Position numbers and translations under genes: made by a program | The notes under the pieces: model-generated | The model's input: only the letters and a program-made list of their open reading frames with translations | Databases searched by the model: none | What the model was told of the DNA's origin: nothing | Origin: an uncultured Flavobacteriales bacterium | GTDB lineage: Bacteria; Bacteroidota; Bacteroidia; Flavobacteriales; Crocinitomicaceae | DNA: 14,003 nucleotides | Reading direction: 5' to 3' | Assembly (NCBI GenBank): GCA_946478775.1 | Contig: CAMLDR010000113.1 | Span: 1 to 14,003, forward strand | Shown here: positions 1-9,414 of the stretch, one piece after another | Numbering within the stretch: the stretch's first letter is position 1 | Layout of the letters: each line of letters begins with the position of its first letter

Positions 1-404
1 TTTCCCACAATACCAGTATGGGATATTGGTACGACGGCAAAGCTTCCGGTTGGTTAAATAATCCCGGACATCACGGCTTTTCGGAAATGTTGTATGAATA
101 TACTTCGAGTGCCGCCAATAACGGAAGTGGTTTTGAAGGATTAGCTGATAATAACCCATTTTGGAACATGACCACCGGAATTGTCATGTTGTTAAGTCGT
201 TATTTACCAATCATCGGGCCTTTAGCGATTGCCGGGTTACTTGCCGGTAAAAAACATATTCCGGAAAGTGCGGGAACACTGCAAACGGACACACCGATTT
301 TTGGGGTTATGATCTTCGCGGTGATCTTCATTATTGCAGCGCTGTCTTTCTTCCCTGCACTCGCATTAGGTCCATTCGCTGAATACTTCAGTCAAATTCA
401 TTAG
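1..404 (+). CDS. kdpA: K+-transporting ATPase subunit A, KdpA (3' end only)
   Basis: This is the C-terminal end of the potassium-binding, ion-channel-like subunit of the inner-membrane KdpFABC pump. The gene begins before the window; the open frame already runs from base 3, so the ATG at 18 is an internal Met. About 133 residues are visible. They match my memory of the E. coli KdpA tail closely: an [16 protein letters not shown] segment, then NNGSGFEGL, which corresponds to the fourth pore-loop selectivity filter (NNGSAFAG in E. coli), then NPFWN, a hydrophobic helix, the SGTL motif and a last helix ending [11 protein letters not shown]. The stop at 402-404 lies five bases before kdpB, so the two are co-transcribed. 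Nothing looks broken. The identity is secure; only the upstream part is missing. Confidence 0.96.
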   Translation, partial: SHNTSMGYWYDGKASGWLNNPGHHGFSEMLYEYTSSAANNGSGFEGLADNNPFWNMTTGIVMLLSRYLPIIGPLAIAGLLAGKKHIPESAGTLQTDTPIFGVMIFAVIFIIAALSFFPALALGPFAEYFSQIH

Positions 405-409
405 AAATC

Positions 410-2449
410 ATGAGCAATCAACAAATATCTTTATTTGACCGGCAACTTGTTAAAGATGCTTTCAAAGAATCTTTCATTAAGTTGAAACCACAGATCATGT
501 GGAAAAATCCGGTGATGTTTACGGTGGAAATCGGAACAGCAGTGATGCTTGTAGTCTGCATTTTCATTCTTTTCGGAGCAGAAAATCAGGGAGGTTTCGG
601 TTACAACATAACCATCTTTTTAATTCTACTCGCTACCTTACTTTTCGCCAATTTCGCGGAAGCCCTGGCAGAAGCTCGCGGTAAAGCACAGGCCGATAGT
701 TTACGCAAAACCCGTGAAGAAACTCCGGCAAAACAGTTGTTGGAAAACGGAGAGATCCGAAATGTGAACTCTTCTCAATTAAAAAAAGGAGATGTCTTTG
801 TCTGCGAAGCCGAAGATATCATTCCCACGGATGGTGAGATCATCGAAGGAATTGCAACCATTGATGAAAGTGCAATCACCGGTGAATCTGCTCCTGTTAT
901 TCGGGAAGCCGGAGGTGATAAAAGCAGTGTGACAGGTGGAACGAAAGTACTCTCCGACAAAATCAAAGTTCAGGTGACAACAGAACCAGGTGAAAGTTTC
1001 CTGGACAAAATGATCGCATTAGTTGAAGGTGCAAGCCGGCAGAAAACACCGAATGAAATTGCATTGACCATTCTTTTGGCAGCGTTCACGCTCATCTTTA
1101 TCATTGTGTGTGTGACTTTAAAGCCTTTCGCAGATTACGCAAATACTCCGATTACGATTGCGGCATTCATTTCCTTGTTCGTTTGCCTGATTCCAACCAC
1201 TATCGGAGGACTGCTCTCTACCATCGGGATTGCCGGAATGGACCGTGCATTGCGTGCCAATGTCATTACCAAATCGGGAAAAGCAGTAGAAACTGCCGGA
1301 GACATTGATGTACTTCTATTGGATAAAACGGGAACGATCACCATTGGGAACCGAAAAGCAACCGCCTTCTACCCTTCCAATGGCCAGAATGAAAAACACC
1401 TAATAAACTGTGCTATTTTATCGTCTCTGAAAGACGAAACACCAGAGGGGAAATCGATTTTAGAACTTGCCCAACAGTTGAATGGTGAGGTAGAAACACT
1501 TCGGAAAAGTGCAGCAGCGGCAACGTTTATCAAATTCACAGCAGAAACACGCAGTTCAGGAATTCAACTGGAAGGAACAACCATCCGCAAGGGAGCTTTT
1601 GATGCCATTCGCAACATCGTAGAATCCGCCGGAAATACTTTCCCGGGCGAGACCGCGACAGACGTGACTACTATTTCCAGTAACGGCGGAACTCCATTGG
1701 TTGTGTGTGAAAACAATCAGGTAGTTGGAGTGATCGAATTGCAGGACATCATCAAACCCGGAATTTTGGAACGTTTTGAAAGACTGCGCAAAATGGGAGT
1801 TAAAACAGTGATGGTAACCGGAGACAATCCGTTGACAGCCAAATTTATTGCTGAAAAGGCGGGTGTGGATGATTTTATCGCAGAAGCTAAACCGGAAGAT
1901 AAAATGGCGTATATCAAAAAAGAACAGGAAAGCGGAAAGCTGGTTGCCATGATGGGAGACGGTACAAACGATGCTCCGGCATTAGCGCAAGCCGACGTGG
2001 GCGTAGCAATGAACAGTGGCACACAAGCAGCAAAAGAGGCCGGAAACATGGTGGATCTGGACAACGATCCGACAAAATTAATCGAGATCGTCGAAATCGG
2101 GAAACAACTTCTGATGACACGCGGAACACTGACGACTTTCTCCATCGCAAACGATATCGCAAAATACTTTGCCATTGTCCCGGCCTTGTTTATTGCGGCC
2201 ATTCCTTCTTTGGAAGGGTTGAATATCATGCACCTGCACAGTCCCGAAAGTGCAATCCTTTCAGCGGTGATTTTCAATGCGATCATCATCCCGGCATTAA
2301 TTCCGCTAGCATTGAAAGGAGTTGCTTATAAACCAATCGGAGCCAGTGCAATTCTGCGTCGCAACCTGCTTATTTACGGATTAGGAGGTGTAATCATTCC
2401 TTTCATCGGGATCAAATTACTGGACTTATTTGTATCACTCTTCATTTAA
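410..2449 (+). CDS. kdpB: K+-transporting P-type ATPase, catalytic subunit KdpB
   Basis: KdpB hydrolyses ATP to drive K+ import through KdpA and is a P1A-type ATPase of the inner membrane. The 679 residues are close to the 682 of E. coli KdpB, so it looks full length. Visible motifs in order: the actuator-domain TGES loop at residues 157-160 (its Ser is the counterpart of the inhibitory phosphorylation site known in E. coli), the phosphorylation motif DKTGTIT with Asp305, [10 protein letters not shown] in the nucleotide/hinge region, and [11 protein letters not shown] at about 515-525. The [13 protein letters not shown] helix near the C-terminus keeps the Asp and Lys implicated in coupling. 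Hydrophobic segments occur near residues 30-85, 215-275 and 580-679. The start is the ATG five bases after the kdpA stop. All catalytic residues I can check are present, so the pump should be active. Confidence 0.98.
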   Translation: MSNQQISLFDRQLVKDAFKESFIKLKPQIMWKNPVMFTVEIGTAVMLVVCIFILFGAENQGGFGYNITIFLILLATLLFANFAEALAEARGKAQADSLRKTREETPAKQLLENGEIRNVNSSQLKKGDVFVCEAEDIIPTDGEIIEGIATIDESAITGESAPVIREAGGDKSSVTGGTKVLSDKIKVQVTTEPGESFLDKMIALVEGASRQKTPNEIALTILLAAFTLIFIIVCVTLKPFADYANTPITIAAFISLFVCLIPTTIGGLLSTIGIAGMDRALRANVITKSGKAVETAGDIDVLLLDKTGTITIGNRKATAFYPSNGQNEKHLINCAILSSLKDETPEGKSILELAQQLNGEVETLRKSAAAATFIKFTAETRSSGIQLEGTTIRKGAFDAIRNIVESAGNTFPGETATDVTTISSNGGTPLVVCENNQVVGVIELQDIIKPGILERFERLRKMGVKTVMVTGDNPLTAKFIAEKAGVDDFIAEAKPEDKMAYIKKEQESGKLVAMMGDGTNDAPALAQADVGVAMNSGTQAAKEAGNMVDLDNDPTKLIEIVEIGKQLLMTRGTLTTFSIANDIAKYFAIVPALFIAAIPSLEGLNIMHLHSPESAILSAVIFNAIIIPALIPLALKGVAYKPIGASAILRRNLLIYGLGGVIIPFIGIKLLDLFVSLFI

Positions 2450-2461
2450 AAAATAGAAATC

Positions 2462-3037
2462 ATGATAAAGAAAATTATCTCAGTTAACCTATTCACTTTC
2501 TTATGTATGATTCTGCTCTCCCTTGCTTATCCGCTTTTAATTTCAGGGATCGGGAAACTGGCTCCCGGACAAGGGAAAGGCAGAACCGTTACTTACCAAG
2601 GAAAAACCGTTGGTTTTGCACAGGAAGGTCAGCAGTTTACAGCTAATAACTACTTCTGGGGAAGACCTTCGGCAGTCAATTATAACGGAGCCGGAAGCGG
2701 TGGAAGTAACAAAGGACCTTCCAACCCGGATTACCTGAAAGAAGTGGAAAGTCGTATTGATACTTTCCTTCAGCACCATCCTTACCTGGACAGAAAAGCG
2801 GTACCTGCTGAAATGGTTACGGCTTCCGGAAGCGGTTTGGATCCGCATATTTCACCCAAAGCAGCAGAAGTACAGATCAAACGTGTAGCGCAGGCCACCG
2901 GATTGAAAGAGCAGGAACTTCGTTCACTAGTCAAAAAACATACAGAAAGTCCACTTATCGGAACCTTCGGACCTTCAACAGTCAATGTCCTGGAACTCAA
3001 CCTTGCATTAGAAAAATTTCAAATTAATAAAAAGTAA
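2462..3037 (+). CDS. kdpC: K+-transporting ATPase subunit C, KdpC
   Basis: KdpC is the small single-span subunit that assembles with KdpB and is thought to promote ATP binding by the pump. The 191 residues match the usual family length (about 190). One hydrophobic helix at about residues 7-30 is followed by a soluble domain carrying the family hallmarks: YFWGRPSAVNY, a Gly/Ser-rich SGGSNKGPSNP stretch, and VTASGSGLDPHISPKAA, all readily recognised in KdpC proteins. The C-terminal part has LIGTFGPSTVNVLELNLAL, also typical. It starts 12 bases after kdpB and ends one base before the porin-like gene, so kdpA-kdpB-kdpC-porin reads as one transcript. No anomaly was seen. Confidence 0.97.
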   Translation: MIKKIISVNLFTFLCMILLSLAYPLLISGIGKLAPGQGKGRTVTYQGKTVGFAQEGQQFTANNYFWGRPSAVNYNGAGSGGSNKGPSNPDYLKEVESRIDTFLQHHPYLDRKAVPAEMVTASGSGLDPHISPKAAEVQIKRVAQATGLKEQELRSLVKKHTESPLIGTFGPSTVNVLELNLALEKFQINKK

Positions 3038-3038
3038 C

Positions 3039-4397
3039 ATGAAAAAAATCACTACTTGTATTGCAATTGCAATCAGTTTACAACTTGCTGCTCAGAAAAA
3101 AGAAGAAGCAGAAAAGATCCCATTCGACGGAATTGACATGACCTGGCATAACGGAAATGACCGCCGGGATTCCACTATCTGGAATACTAAATATTTCACA
3201 CCGGTTATTATGGTTGATGTGAACTACAATTACTCTTTCAATAACCCAATCGATAATACGGTCGTTGGATCAACAGCACTGGCCCGACACAATGAAATCC
3301 AGTTGTCTTCTGCAAATTTGGGAGCAGATTTCAACTATAAAGGTGCGCGTGCGCGTATTGTTACGCAATTCGGAACCAGATCGACAGTCGTTCCGCGAAA
3401 CGATTACAGTCCGTACAAAGGACAGTATGAACTGGCAAATGTTTATCGCTATTTGAGTGAAGCATATGCCGGTTACCACTTCAAGAAATGGTATGGGATC
3501 AACGTGGACGCAGGAATGTTCATGTCTTACATCGGGCTGAACTCTTATTACCAAAATGAGAACTGGGAATACCAGGCTTCTTTTACCTCAGACAACACAC
3601 CCTGGTTTTTCAATGGTCTGCGTGTTCAGATCTTCCCTTCCAAAACACTGAAAATTGAGCCTTGGTTGATCAACGGATGGCAGAGTTACGGGAAATTCAA
3701 CGCAATGCCGGGAGTTGGAGCAAACATCACCTGGGTTCCGAACAGCAATGTAAAACTCTTGACGAACGATTATTACGGTACGGATGCAGCAGGATTGAAA
3801 GACCGCAAACGTTTCCACTCGGATAACAGTTTGTTGGTTAGATATTATAACAGCCCAACTTCAAAAGGAATCAGCCGGATGGCCTTCTCATTAACTGCTG
3901 ACTTTGGTTTCGAAAAAGGCGGTGGTGTAAACGGGTTGAAAAATAACGATAGCGTTGCAGGTCCTGCTCAGTATTTTGCAAGTGCCATGTTCTACAACAG
4001 AATCTGGTTCGGACAGAATAAATTTGCATGGACTATTGGTGGTGGAGTTATGACGAATCCGGGACGTTATTTGGTATTGTACCCGACAGGTCAGGCAAGT
4101 CCGCTTCCCAATCCGAACGATCCGACTCAAACTGCAGGAGCATATCCGTTCAGCGCAAATCCGGGTGATCAGTTCAGAGGTTGGGACGTATCCACCAATT
4201 TGGACTGGATGCCTAACCAAAGTATTACCTTCCGGGCTGAATTGATTCACCGTCAGTCCAGTGTTCCGTATTTTGCAGGACGCGGAGGAGTTACTTCACC
4301 GACAGGTTACACCACAACACCGCTTCCAACGGATTGGAGACCGGATTTAGTAAAATCTGAAACCCGTTTGGTATTCGCAGTCTTATTCAGAATATGA
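3039..4397 (+). CDS. Outer-membrane porin-like beta-barrel protein of the kdp operon
   Basis: This is a 452-residue exported protein. It starts with a Lys-Lys signal peptide (MKKITTCIAIAISLQLAAQ) and continues with alternating aromatic/polar beta-strand sequence and no transmembrane helices. I infer an outer-membrane barrel of the putative beta-barrel porin-2 (OmpL-like, BBP2) type. Motifs RHNEI, FGTR, VDAGMF, INGWQ and RYYNSPTSK recur in the second barrel gene at 10212-11321, so the two are paralogues. The ATG lies one base after the kdpC stop, making translational coupling very likely and arguing for a role in the same K+-limitation response, plausibly letting K+ cross the outer membrane. 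That substrate is inferred from position only. The gene ends in TGA (4395-4397), which shows that TGA acts as a stop in this genome. A hairpin follows 27 bases later. Confidence 0.8.
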   Translation: MKKITTCIAIAISLQLAAQKKEEAEKIPFDGIDMTWHNGNDRRDSTIWNTKYFTPVIMVDVNYNYSFNNPIDNTVVGSTALARHNEIQLSSANLGADFNYKGARARIVTQFGTRSTVVPRNDYSPYKGQYELANVYRYLSEAYAGYHFKKWYGINVDAGMFMSYIGLNSYYQNENWEYQASFTSDNTPWFFNGLRVQIFPSKTLKIEPWLINGWQSYGKFNAMPGVGANITWVPNSNVKLLTNDYYGTDAAGLKDRKRFHSDNSLLVRYYNSPTSKGISRMAFSLTADFGFEKGGGVNGLKNNDSVAGPAQYFASAMFYNRIWFGQNKFAWTIGGGVMTNPGRYLVLYPTGQASPLPNPNDPTQTAGAYPFSANPGDQFRGWDVSTNLDWMPNQSITFRAELIHRQSSVPYFAGRGGVTSPTGYTTTPLPTDWRPDLVKSETRLVFAVLFRI

Positions 4398-4424
4398 GTG
4401 TTGGTTAAAAGTTACTATTGGTTT

Positions 4425-4456
4425 AAACAGTCGCATTTTTCGGGGTGCGGCTGTTT
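4425..4456 (+). terminator. Hairpin after the kdp structural genes; probable terminator or attenuator
   Basis: The arms AAACAGTCGCA (4425-4435) and TGCGGCTGTTT (4446-4456) pair over 11 bp with one G-U wobble, around a 10-base loop. The base of the stem is A/T-rich and one further T follows, but there is no long T-run, so termination may be partial. It lies between the porin-like gene and the KdpD sensor, a natural place to make less of the regulators than of the pump. It overlaps the TTG at 4456, which argues against translation starting there. Confidence 0.5.
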
Positions 4457-4473
4457 TGAAGTTCATGCTAGTT

Positions 4474-5598
4474 ATGACAGAAAAGGAAAATAACGTCCAG
4501 CATTTTCTCGACTTGATCAAACGATCAAGACGGGGTAAATTCAAGATTTATATCGGAATGAGTGCCGGAGTGGGAAAAACCTACCGGATGCTTCAGGAAT
4601 CTCATGCCTTGCTTAAAAGTGGTATTGACGTAAAGATCGGTTACATTGAAACACATGATCGGGAAGAAACCCATTCCCTTTTACAAGGGCTTCCGATCAT
4701 CCCTCGTAAACACATTTTCTACAAAGGGAAAGACCTCGAAGAAATGGATCTTCAGGCAATCATCAACCTCCGTCCGGAAGTTGTTATCGTAGATGAACTG
4801 GCACATACGAATGTGGAAGGCAGCAAGAACAAAAAGCGCTGGCAGGATATCATTGACATTCTGGAAGCAGGAATAAACGTCATTAGCGCTGTAAATATTC
4901 AGCACATTGAAAGTCTGAATACTCAAATCCGTCAAATCACCGGAATTGAAGTAGAAGAACGCATTCCGGACAGTGTTTTGCAATTAGCAGATGAAGTGGT
5001 AAATATCGATCTGACGTCTGACGAATTAATCACCCGCCTGAAAGAAGGGAAAGTTTATAAAGCCGACAAAATACAACGGGCCTTAAGTAACTTTTTCAAG
5101 TCAGAGAACATTCTTCAGTTGAGAGAACTGGCACTCAAAGAAGTTGCAAGTCAGGTAGAACGAAAAATAGAAATAGAAGTTCCCGCGAATGTTTCCTTCC
5201 GACATGAGAAATTATTGGCCTGTATCAGCAGCAATGAGAAAACTGCTAAGAAAGTGATCCGGAAAACGGCACGTCTTGCCAGTTATTACAACAGCAAATG
5301 GTTTGTCCTGTACGTCCAAATACCTGCTGAGAATAATAATAAGATTCCTTTGGATAAACAACGCCATTTGATCAACAATTTTAAATTGGCAACTGAACTG
5401 GGAGCGGAAGTCATTCGATTGGAGGCAAAAAATGTAACGGATGGGATTATGCAAGTGGCCGAAGAAAAAAAAATCACCACACTTTGTATCGGAAAACCGC
5501 ATTTCAATCTGCTCAAAATTATCCTTGCAACATCCATTTTCAATAAACTGCTCACTAAATTAGTTGCTTCGGATATTGATTTAGTTATACTTTCATAA
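4474..5598 (+). CDS. kdpD: Stand-alone KdpD N-terminal sensor protein (KdpD + USP domains, no kinase)
   Basis: This is the cytoplasmic sensory half of KdpD as a separate protein of about 374 residues; E. coli KdpD is about 894. Residues 20-225 form the KdpD domain with a Walker A loop GMSAGVGKT (28-36) and a Walker B-like motif VVIVDELAHTN with Asp107, then NIQHIESLN as in E. coli. About 240-374 form a universal-stress-protein-like domain. It ends where E. coli KdpD would enter its four transmembrane helices, and no HisKA or ATPase domain follows in frame. I chose ATG 4474 (MTEKENN); ATG 4465 is possible, while TTG 4456 lies in the hairpin stem. The histidine kinase starts 14 bases downstream, so the pair are probably co-translated partners. 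I do not see the SXS-X20-FTAXY c-di-AMP motif reported for some USP domains. Short KdpD forms are known from some cyanobacteria. Confidence 0.92.
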   Translation: MTEKENNVQHFLDLIKRSRRGKFKIYIGMSAGVGKTYRMLQESHALLKSGIDVKIGYIETHDREETHSLLQGLPIIPRKHIFYKGKDLEEMDLQAIINLRPEVVIVDELAHTNVEGSKNKKRWQDIIDILEAGINVISAVNIQHIESLNTQIRQITGIEVEERIPDSVLQLADEVVNIDLTSDELITRLKEGKVYKADKIQRALSNFFKSENILQLRELALKEVASQVERKIEIEVPANVSFRHEKLLACISSNEKTAKKVIRKTARLASYYNSKWFVLYVQIPAENNNKIPLDKQRHLINNFKLATELGAEVIRLEAKNVTDGIMQVAEEKKITTLCIGKPHFNLLKIILATSIFNKLLTKLVASDIDLVILS

Positions 5599-5612
5599 GA
5601 CAGAACGAAACA

Positions 5613-7355
5613 ATGAAAATAAAAACAAAGCTTACGCTTGGTGTTGGATTACTCCTTTTGCTGATTATTCTGCTTGCAGTTGTTTCCGCAGGATATGTCC
5701 TCGCATTGAAAGAAGACACCAACAACATATTGGTTGCCAACTACAACAGCCTGGATTATTCCCGGAAAATGCTTTTGGCAATTGATGAAGAAGCGAATGA
5801 CAAAACTGCTGAAAAACGTTTTCGTGAGAATCTTGCGCTTCAAAACAAGAATATTACAGAAACCGGTGAACGGGAAATCATGGAGCGTTTGAATGATCAT
5901 GTTCATCAACTGGACACCAATTTCACGGTAAAAACCCACACGCATCAGTTGGTTCGCCAGGATATCCTTGAAATCATGCGGCTCAATATGAGTGCAATTC
6001 AGCGTAAAAGCAATTTTGCCAATCAATCTACCAATAGTGCGTTATTTTGGATTGTCGGAACAGGAAGCGCTTGTTTCCTGATCGCGTTCATTTTATTGGT
6101 TCAATTGCCACGGAATATTGCTCGCCCAATTAAGGAATTGACAGAAAGTATCCGACAAATTGCTTCCAGAAACTATAAGCAGCGTGTTGCCTTTGAAAGT
6201 CCTAACGAATTTGGTGACCTGGCAAAATCTTTCAATATCATGGCTGAAAAACTGGATGAATACAACAGCACCCAACTGGCGGAAGTCCTTTATGAAAAAA
6301 AACGCATCGAAACGTTGATTAACAGCATGAATGACCCGGTGATCGGATTGGACGAAAACAAGCTCATCATGTTCGTGAATGACAAGGCGATTAACATTCT
6401 CGGATTATCCAAAACAGATCTAATGGGAAAATCGGCACAGGAAGTGGCACTGTCTAATGATCTTTTTAGGTCATTGATTCGTACTTCTACAGATTCAACG
6501 GACAAAGAAGGAAAACAACCTGCACCCATCCGAATTTTTGTCAATGGCAAAGAACAGTATTTCGAAAAAGAGCAGGTAACCATTTCAATCACTCCGACAG
6601 GCGAACGCGAAAAGCACACTATCGGTGATGTGATTATTCTCCGGAACATTACTTCCTTCAAAGAATTGGAATTTGCCAAAACCAATTTTATGGCAACTAT
6701 TTCTCATGAATTGAAAACCCCGATTTCGTCTATTAAAATGAGTTTACAACTCCTTGAAAAAGAAGCCGGAGGTAGCATCAATCCGGAACAACAGCAACTC
6801 ATTTACAGCATTAAAGAGGATAGCGAACGTCTTTTGAAGATCACAGGTGAGTTGTTGAATTTGTCGCAAATCGAAACTGGAAATATCCAACTGGTGCTGC
6901 AGTCTTCTAGTCCATACGAACTGATTTCCCATGCGGTAGAAGCCGCAACCAAGGAAGCGGAACGTTACCAGGTAAACATCCGGGTCAATGAAGCGGAAAA
7001 AGTTTCCCGAATCTTCGTAGATACGGATAAAACACAATGGGTACTTATCAATCTATTGGTTAATGCAATACATTATTCACCTGCTGGCGGAACCGTTACC
7101 GTTAGTTTAGAACAACAGGGAACCAATGTGCGGTTTGCTGTAAGTGATAAAGGCAAGGGAATCGATCCGAAATATACCATGCGCATTTTTGACCGCTATT
7201 TCCAGGTTCCGGGGAGCAGTAAATCCGGAAGTGGACTTGGATTAGCAATCTGCCGGGAATTTATCGAAGCACAAGGAGGTACGATAGGTGTAGATAGCCA
7301 GTTAGGAGAAGGCAGTACATTTTATTTTCTCATTGAACAAACTAATCCTTCATAA
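5613..7355 (+). CDS. Membrane sensor histidine kinase (HAMP-PAS-HisKA-HATPase), partner of split KdpD
   Basis: This 580-residue sensor kinase very likely phosphorylates KdpE. Order of parts: TM helix 1 (about 8-30), a periplasmic loop of about 110 residues, TM helix 2 (about 142-167), HAMP (about 168-222, with ARPIKELTESI), PAS (about 231-345, with MNDPVIGLDENK), HisKA with ISHELKTP and phospho-acceptor His365, and HATPase_c with N-box Asn480/Asn484, the DKGKGID loop at Asp512 and SGSGLGLAICREF. All catalytic motifs are intact. It differs from the kinase half of E. coli KdpD, which has four close-packed TM helices and no long periplasmic loop, so it is a different kinase architecture paired with the KdpD sensor. 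It starts 14 bases after kdpD. The regulator gene is not adjacent: kup lies between them. What the periplasmic loop senses is unknown. Confidence 0.93.
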   Translation: MKIKTKLTLGVGLLLLLIILLAVVSAGYVLALKEDTNNILVANYNSLDYSRKMLLAIDEEANDKTAEKRFRENLALQNKNITETGEREIMERLNDHVHQLDTNFTVKTHTHQLVRQDILEIMRLNMSAIQRKSNFANQSTNSALFWIVGTGSACFLIAFILLVQLPRNIARPIKELTESIRQIASRNYKQRVAFESPNEFGDLAKSFNIMAEKLDEYNSTQLAEVLYEKKRIETLINSMNDPVIGLDENKLIMFVNDKAINILGLSKTDLMGKSAQEVALSNDLFRSLIRTSTDSTDKEGKQPAPIRIFVNGKEQYFEKEQVTISITPTGEREKHTIGDVIILRNITSFKELEFAKTNFMATISHELKTPISSIKMSLQLLEKEAGGSINPEQQQLIYSIKEDSERLLKITGELLNLSQIETGNIQLVLQSSSPYELISHAVEAATKEAERYQVNIRVNEAEKVSRIFVDTDKTQWVLINLLVNAIHYSPAGGTVTVSLEQQGTNVRFAVSDKGKGIDPKYTMRIFDRYFQVPGSSKSGSGLGLAICREFIEAQGGTIGVDSQLGEGSTFYFLIEQTNPS

Positions 7356-7419
7356 ATCCATTCCTTTTCATTTTGACGAAGAGAGCGAAATCTTTATATT
7401 TTCTTTATACCTGCGAGTG

Positions 7420-7427
7420 TACTTTTG
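7420..7427 (+). promoter_or_regulatory. Likely -7 element of a kup promoter (Bacteroidota type)
   Basis: TACTTTTG matches the Bacteroidota -7 consensus TAnnTTTG exactly, 49 bases before the kup ATG in a 121-base gap. The matching -33 TTG is not seen at the expected 19-20 base distance; only a TTTT run at 7399-7402 is near, so the promoter is tentative. Confidence 0.4.
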
Positions 7428-7432
7428 TATGT

Positions 7433-7451
7433 GATTCCCACGAAGGGGATT
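7433..7451 (+). other. Small hairpin in the kup leader
   Basis: GATTCCC and GGGGATT pair over seven bases (two G-U wobbles) around the loop ACGAA, 25 bases before the kup start. It may affect leader stability or translation. It is too small for a known K+ or c-di-AMP riboswitch. Confidence 0.3.
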
Positions 7452-7476
7452 AAATAAAACATTCAATCGCATTACC

Positions 7477-9414
7477 ATGTCAAAAAACCATCATCACGCA
7501 CTCTCTTTCGCGGGATTGATCATTACAGTCGGAATTATTTTTGGAGATATCGGAACTTCTCCGCTTTACGTATTAAAGGCCATTGCAGGCGATCGGGAAC
7601 TAACGGAACAATTGATTCTGGGAGGGTTATCCTGTGTCTTTTGGACACTTACACTTCAAACCACCATTAAGTATGTCATTATCACACTTCGGGCCGACAA
7701 CAAAGGAGAAGGAGGAATTTTTTCTTTATATACACTCGTTCGGCAGCGAAAGAAATGGATCGTAATACCTGCAATGATTGGTGGAGCCGCATTGTTAGCA
7801 GACGGGATTATCACACCACCGATTTCCGTATCCTCGGCAATTGAAGGGTTGACTTATCTTTACCCGGAGATCCAGACACTGCCGATTATCATCGGAATAA
7901 TTATCGTGCTTTTTGTCATCCAACAATTCGGAACTTCTGTAATAGGCAGGGCATTCGGACCAGTCATGATGATTTGGTTCCTGATGCTCGGTGCACTTGG
8001 AATCTCACAACTCGTGACTGACCTTAGTGTGTTAAAAGCTTTGAATCCTTACTATGCTTTCGATTTATTGGTAAATTACCCGCAGGGATTTTGGCTTTTA
8101 GGGGCGGTTTTTCTTTGTACGACCGGTGCGGAAGCTTTGTATTCGGATTTGGGACATTGCGGGAAACAAAACATTCGGGTGAGCTGGATATTTGTAAAAA
8201 CAATGCTCGTGATCAATTATTTCGGTCAGGGCACGTATTTATTACATCATCTTGGAAAAACAGTTGACGGAGAAAATCCATTCTTCCTGATCGTTCCTGA
8301 CGAGTTCCGTTTAATCGCCATTATTATTGCAACCGCTGCAGCAATTGTCGCTTCACAAGCATTAATATCCGGATCATTTACGCTCATCAATGAGGCTATT
8401 CGTCTGAACTTGTGGCCACGTGTGAAAGTACGCTTTCCTTCCAATATTAAGGGGCAAATTTATATTCCGTCAGTGAACTGGTTCATGATGCTGGGCTGTA
8501 TTGGTATGGTGCTCTACTTCCGAAAATCAGAGAATATGGAAGCCGCTTATGGATTGTCCATAGTATTGGCAATGATCAGTACTACAATGCTGTTGTTTTT
8601 CTATATGACACGCAGGCATTGGAATCCGATACTTCGTTATACATTGACTGGTATTTTCCTGATAGTGGAAGGTGGATTCCTGATTGCTCAAATTGATAAA
8701 TTCCCACATGGAGGTTACATTACCCTCATTCTTGCCGCAACCTTGATTTGTCTCATGTTCGTGATTTTCAAAAGCAAAAAGATTCGAAACAGCTACGTGG
8801 AATATGTGAAGATCAAATACTATCTGCCCTTGCTTCAAAAATTATCCATTGATGATCAGATCCCAACCACAGCAACACATTTGGTCTACCTGACAAGTTC
8901 GGAAAATGTGGATCAGGCAGAATCCAAAATATTTTATTCTATCCTGGAACAGCAGCCGAAGCGGGCTGAGCGTTATTGGTTTGTACATGTTTTTACTACT
9001 GACGAGCCTTATACGATGGAATATAAAGTAACTAAACACGATGAAAACGATTTGATTCGCATTGACTTCAAATTGGGTTTCCGGGTGCAACCGAAACTGG
9101 ATATGATGTTCCGGCAAGTGGTTGCCGAGATGGTAGCAGCGAAAGAAATTGATATTCAAAGCCGTTATGCCTGTGAGTATCACCGAAGTGATAAAATCGG
9201 TGATTTCCGTTTTGTGATTATCCGTAAATTCCTATCTAATGATAATGAACTGCCATGGTTCCAGAAGATCATTATGAATATGTACTTTTTCATAAAAGGA
9301 CTTGCTTTGACTGAAAAGAATGAATTCGGATTGGACCCAAGTAGTTATGTGGAAGAGCAATTTCCTTACGTCATATCAAAATCCCCTCAGTTAACCATGA
9401 AACGTATGGATTAA
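7477..9414 (+). CDS. kup: KUP-family potassium uptake protein
   Basis: This is a 645-residue polytopic inner-membrane K+ transporter of the KUP/HAK/KT family, which imports K+ together with H+; E. coli Kup has 622 residues. The family signature GDIGTSPLYVLKAI is at residues 23-36, with Asp24 in the first helix, followed by DNKGEGGIFSLYTLV and ADGIITPPISVSSAIEG (Asp109). TEAL-type, GQGTYLL and ASQALISG motifs follow in later helices. About twelve hydrophobic segments fill residues 10-430, and the remainder is the cytoplasmic C-terminal domain. It reads in the same direction as the kdp genes, 121 bases after the kinase and with its own likely promoter. It gives the island a second, ATP-independent uptake route. 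Its position between the kinase and kdpE suggests shared control. It is intact. Confidence 0.97.
   Translation: MSKNHHHALSFAGLIITVGIIFGDIGTSPLYVLKAIAGDRELTEQLILGGLSCVFWTLTLQTTIKYVIITLRADNKGEGGIFSLYTLVRQRKKWIVIPAMIGGAALLADGIITPPISVSSAIEGLTYLYPEIQTLPIIIGIIIVLFVIQQFGTSVIGRAFGPVMMIWFLMLGALGISQLVTDLSVLKALNPYYAFDLLVNYPQGFWLLGAVFLCTTGAEALYSDLGHCGKQNIRVSWIFVKTMLVINYFGQGTYLLHHLGKTVDGENPFFLIVPDEFRLIAIIIATAAAIVASQALISGSFTLINEAIRLNLWPRVKVRFPSNIKGQIYIPSVNWFMMLGCIGMVLYFRKSENMEAAYGLSIVLAMISTTMLLFFYMTRRHWNPILRYTLTGIFLIVEGGFLIAQIDKFPHGGYITLILAATLICLMFVIFKSKKIRNSYVEYVKIKYYLPLLQKLSIDDQIPTTATHLVYLTSSENVDQAESKIFYSILEQQPKRAERYWFVHVFTTDEPYTMEYKVTKHDENDLIRIDFKLGFRVQPKLDMMFRQVVAEMVAAKEIDIQSRYACEYHRSDKIGDFRFVIIRKFLSNDNELPWFQKIIMNMYFFIKGLALTEKNEFGLDPSSYVEEQFPYVISKSPQLTMKRMD

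Noticed and set aside
1717..2289. 190-codon minus-strand open frame
   Set aside because: It lies wholly inside kdpB, antisense to the conserved ATPase motifs, and reads as a codon-bias shadow.
7356..7476. Possible c-di-AMP or K+ riboswitch before kup
   Set aside because: Only a 7-bp hairpin is present; the gap is too short and lacks the conserved stems of known K+ transport riboswitches.
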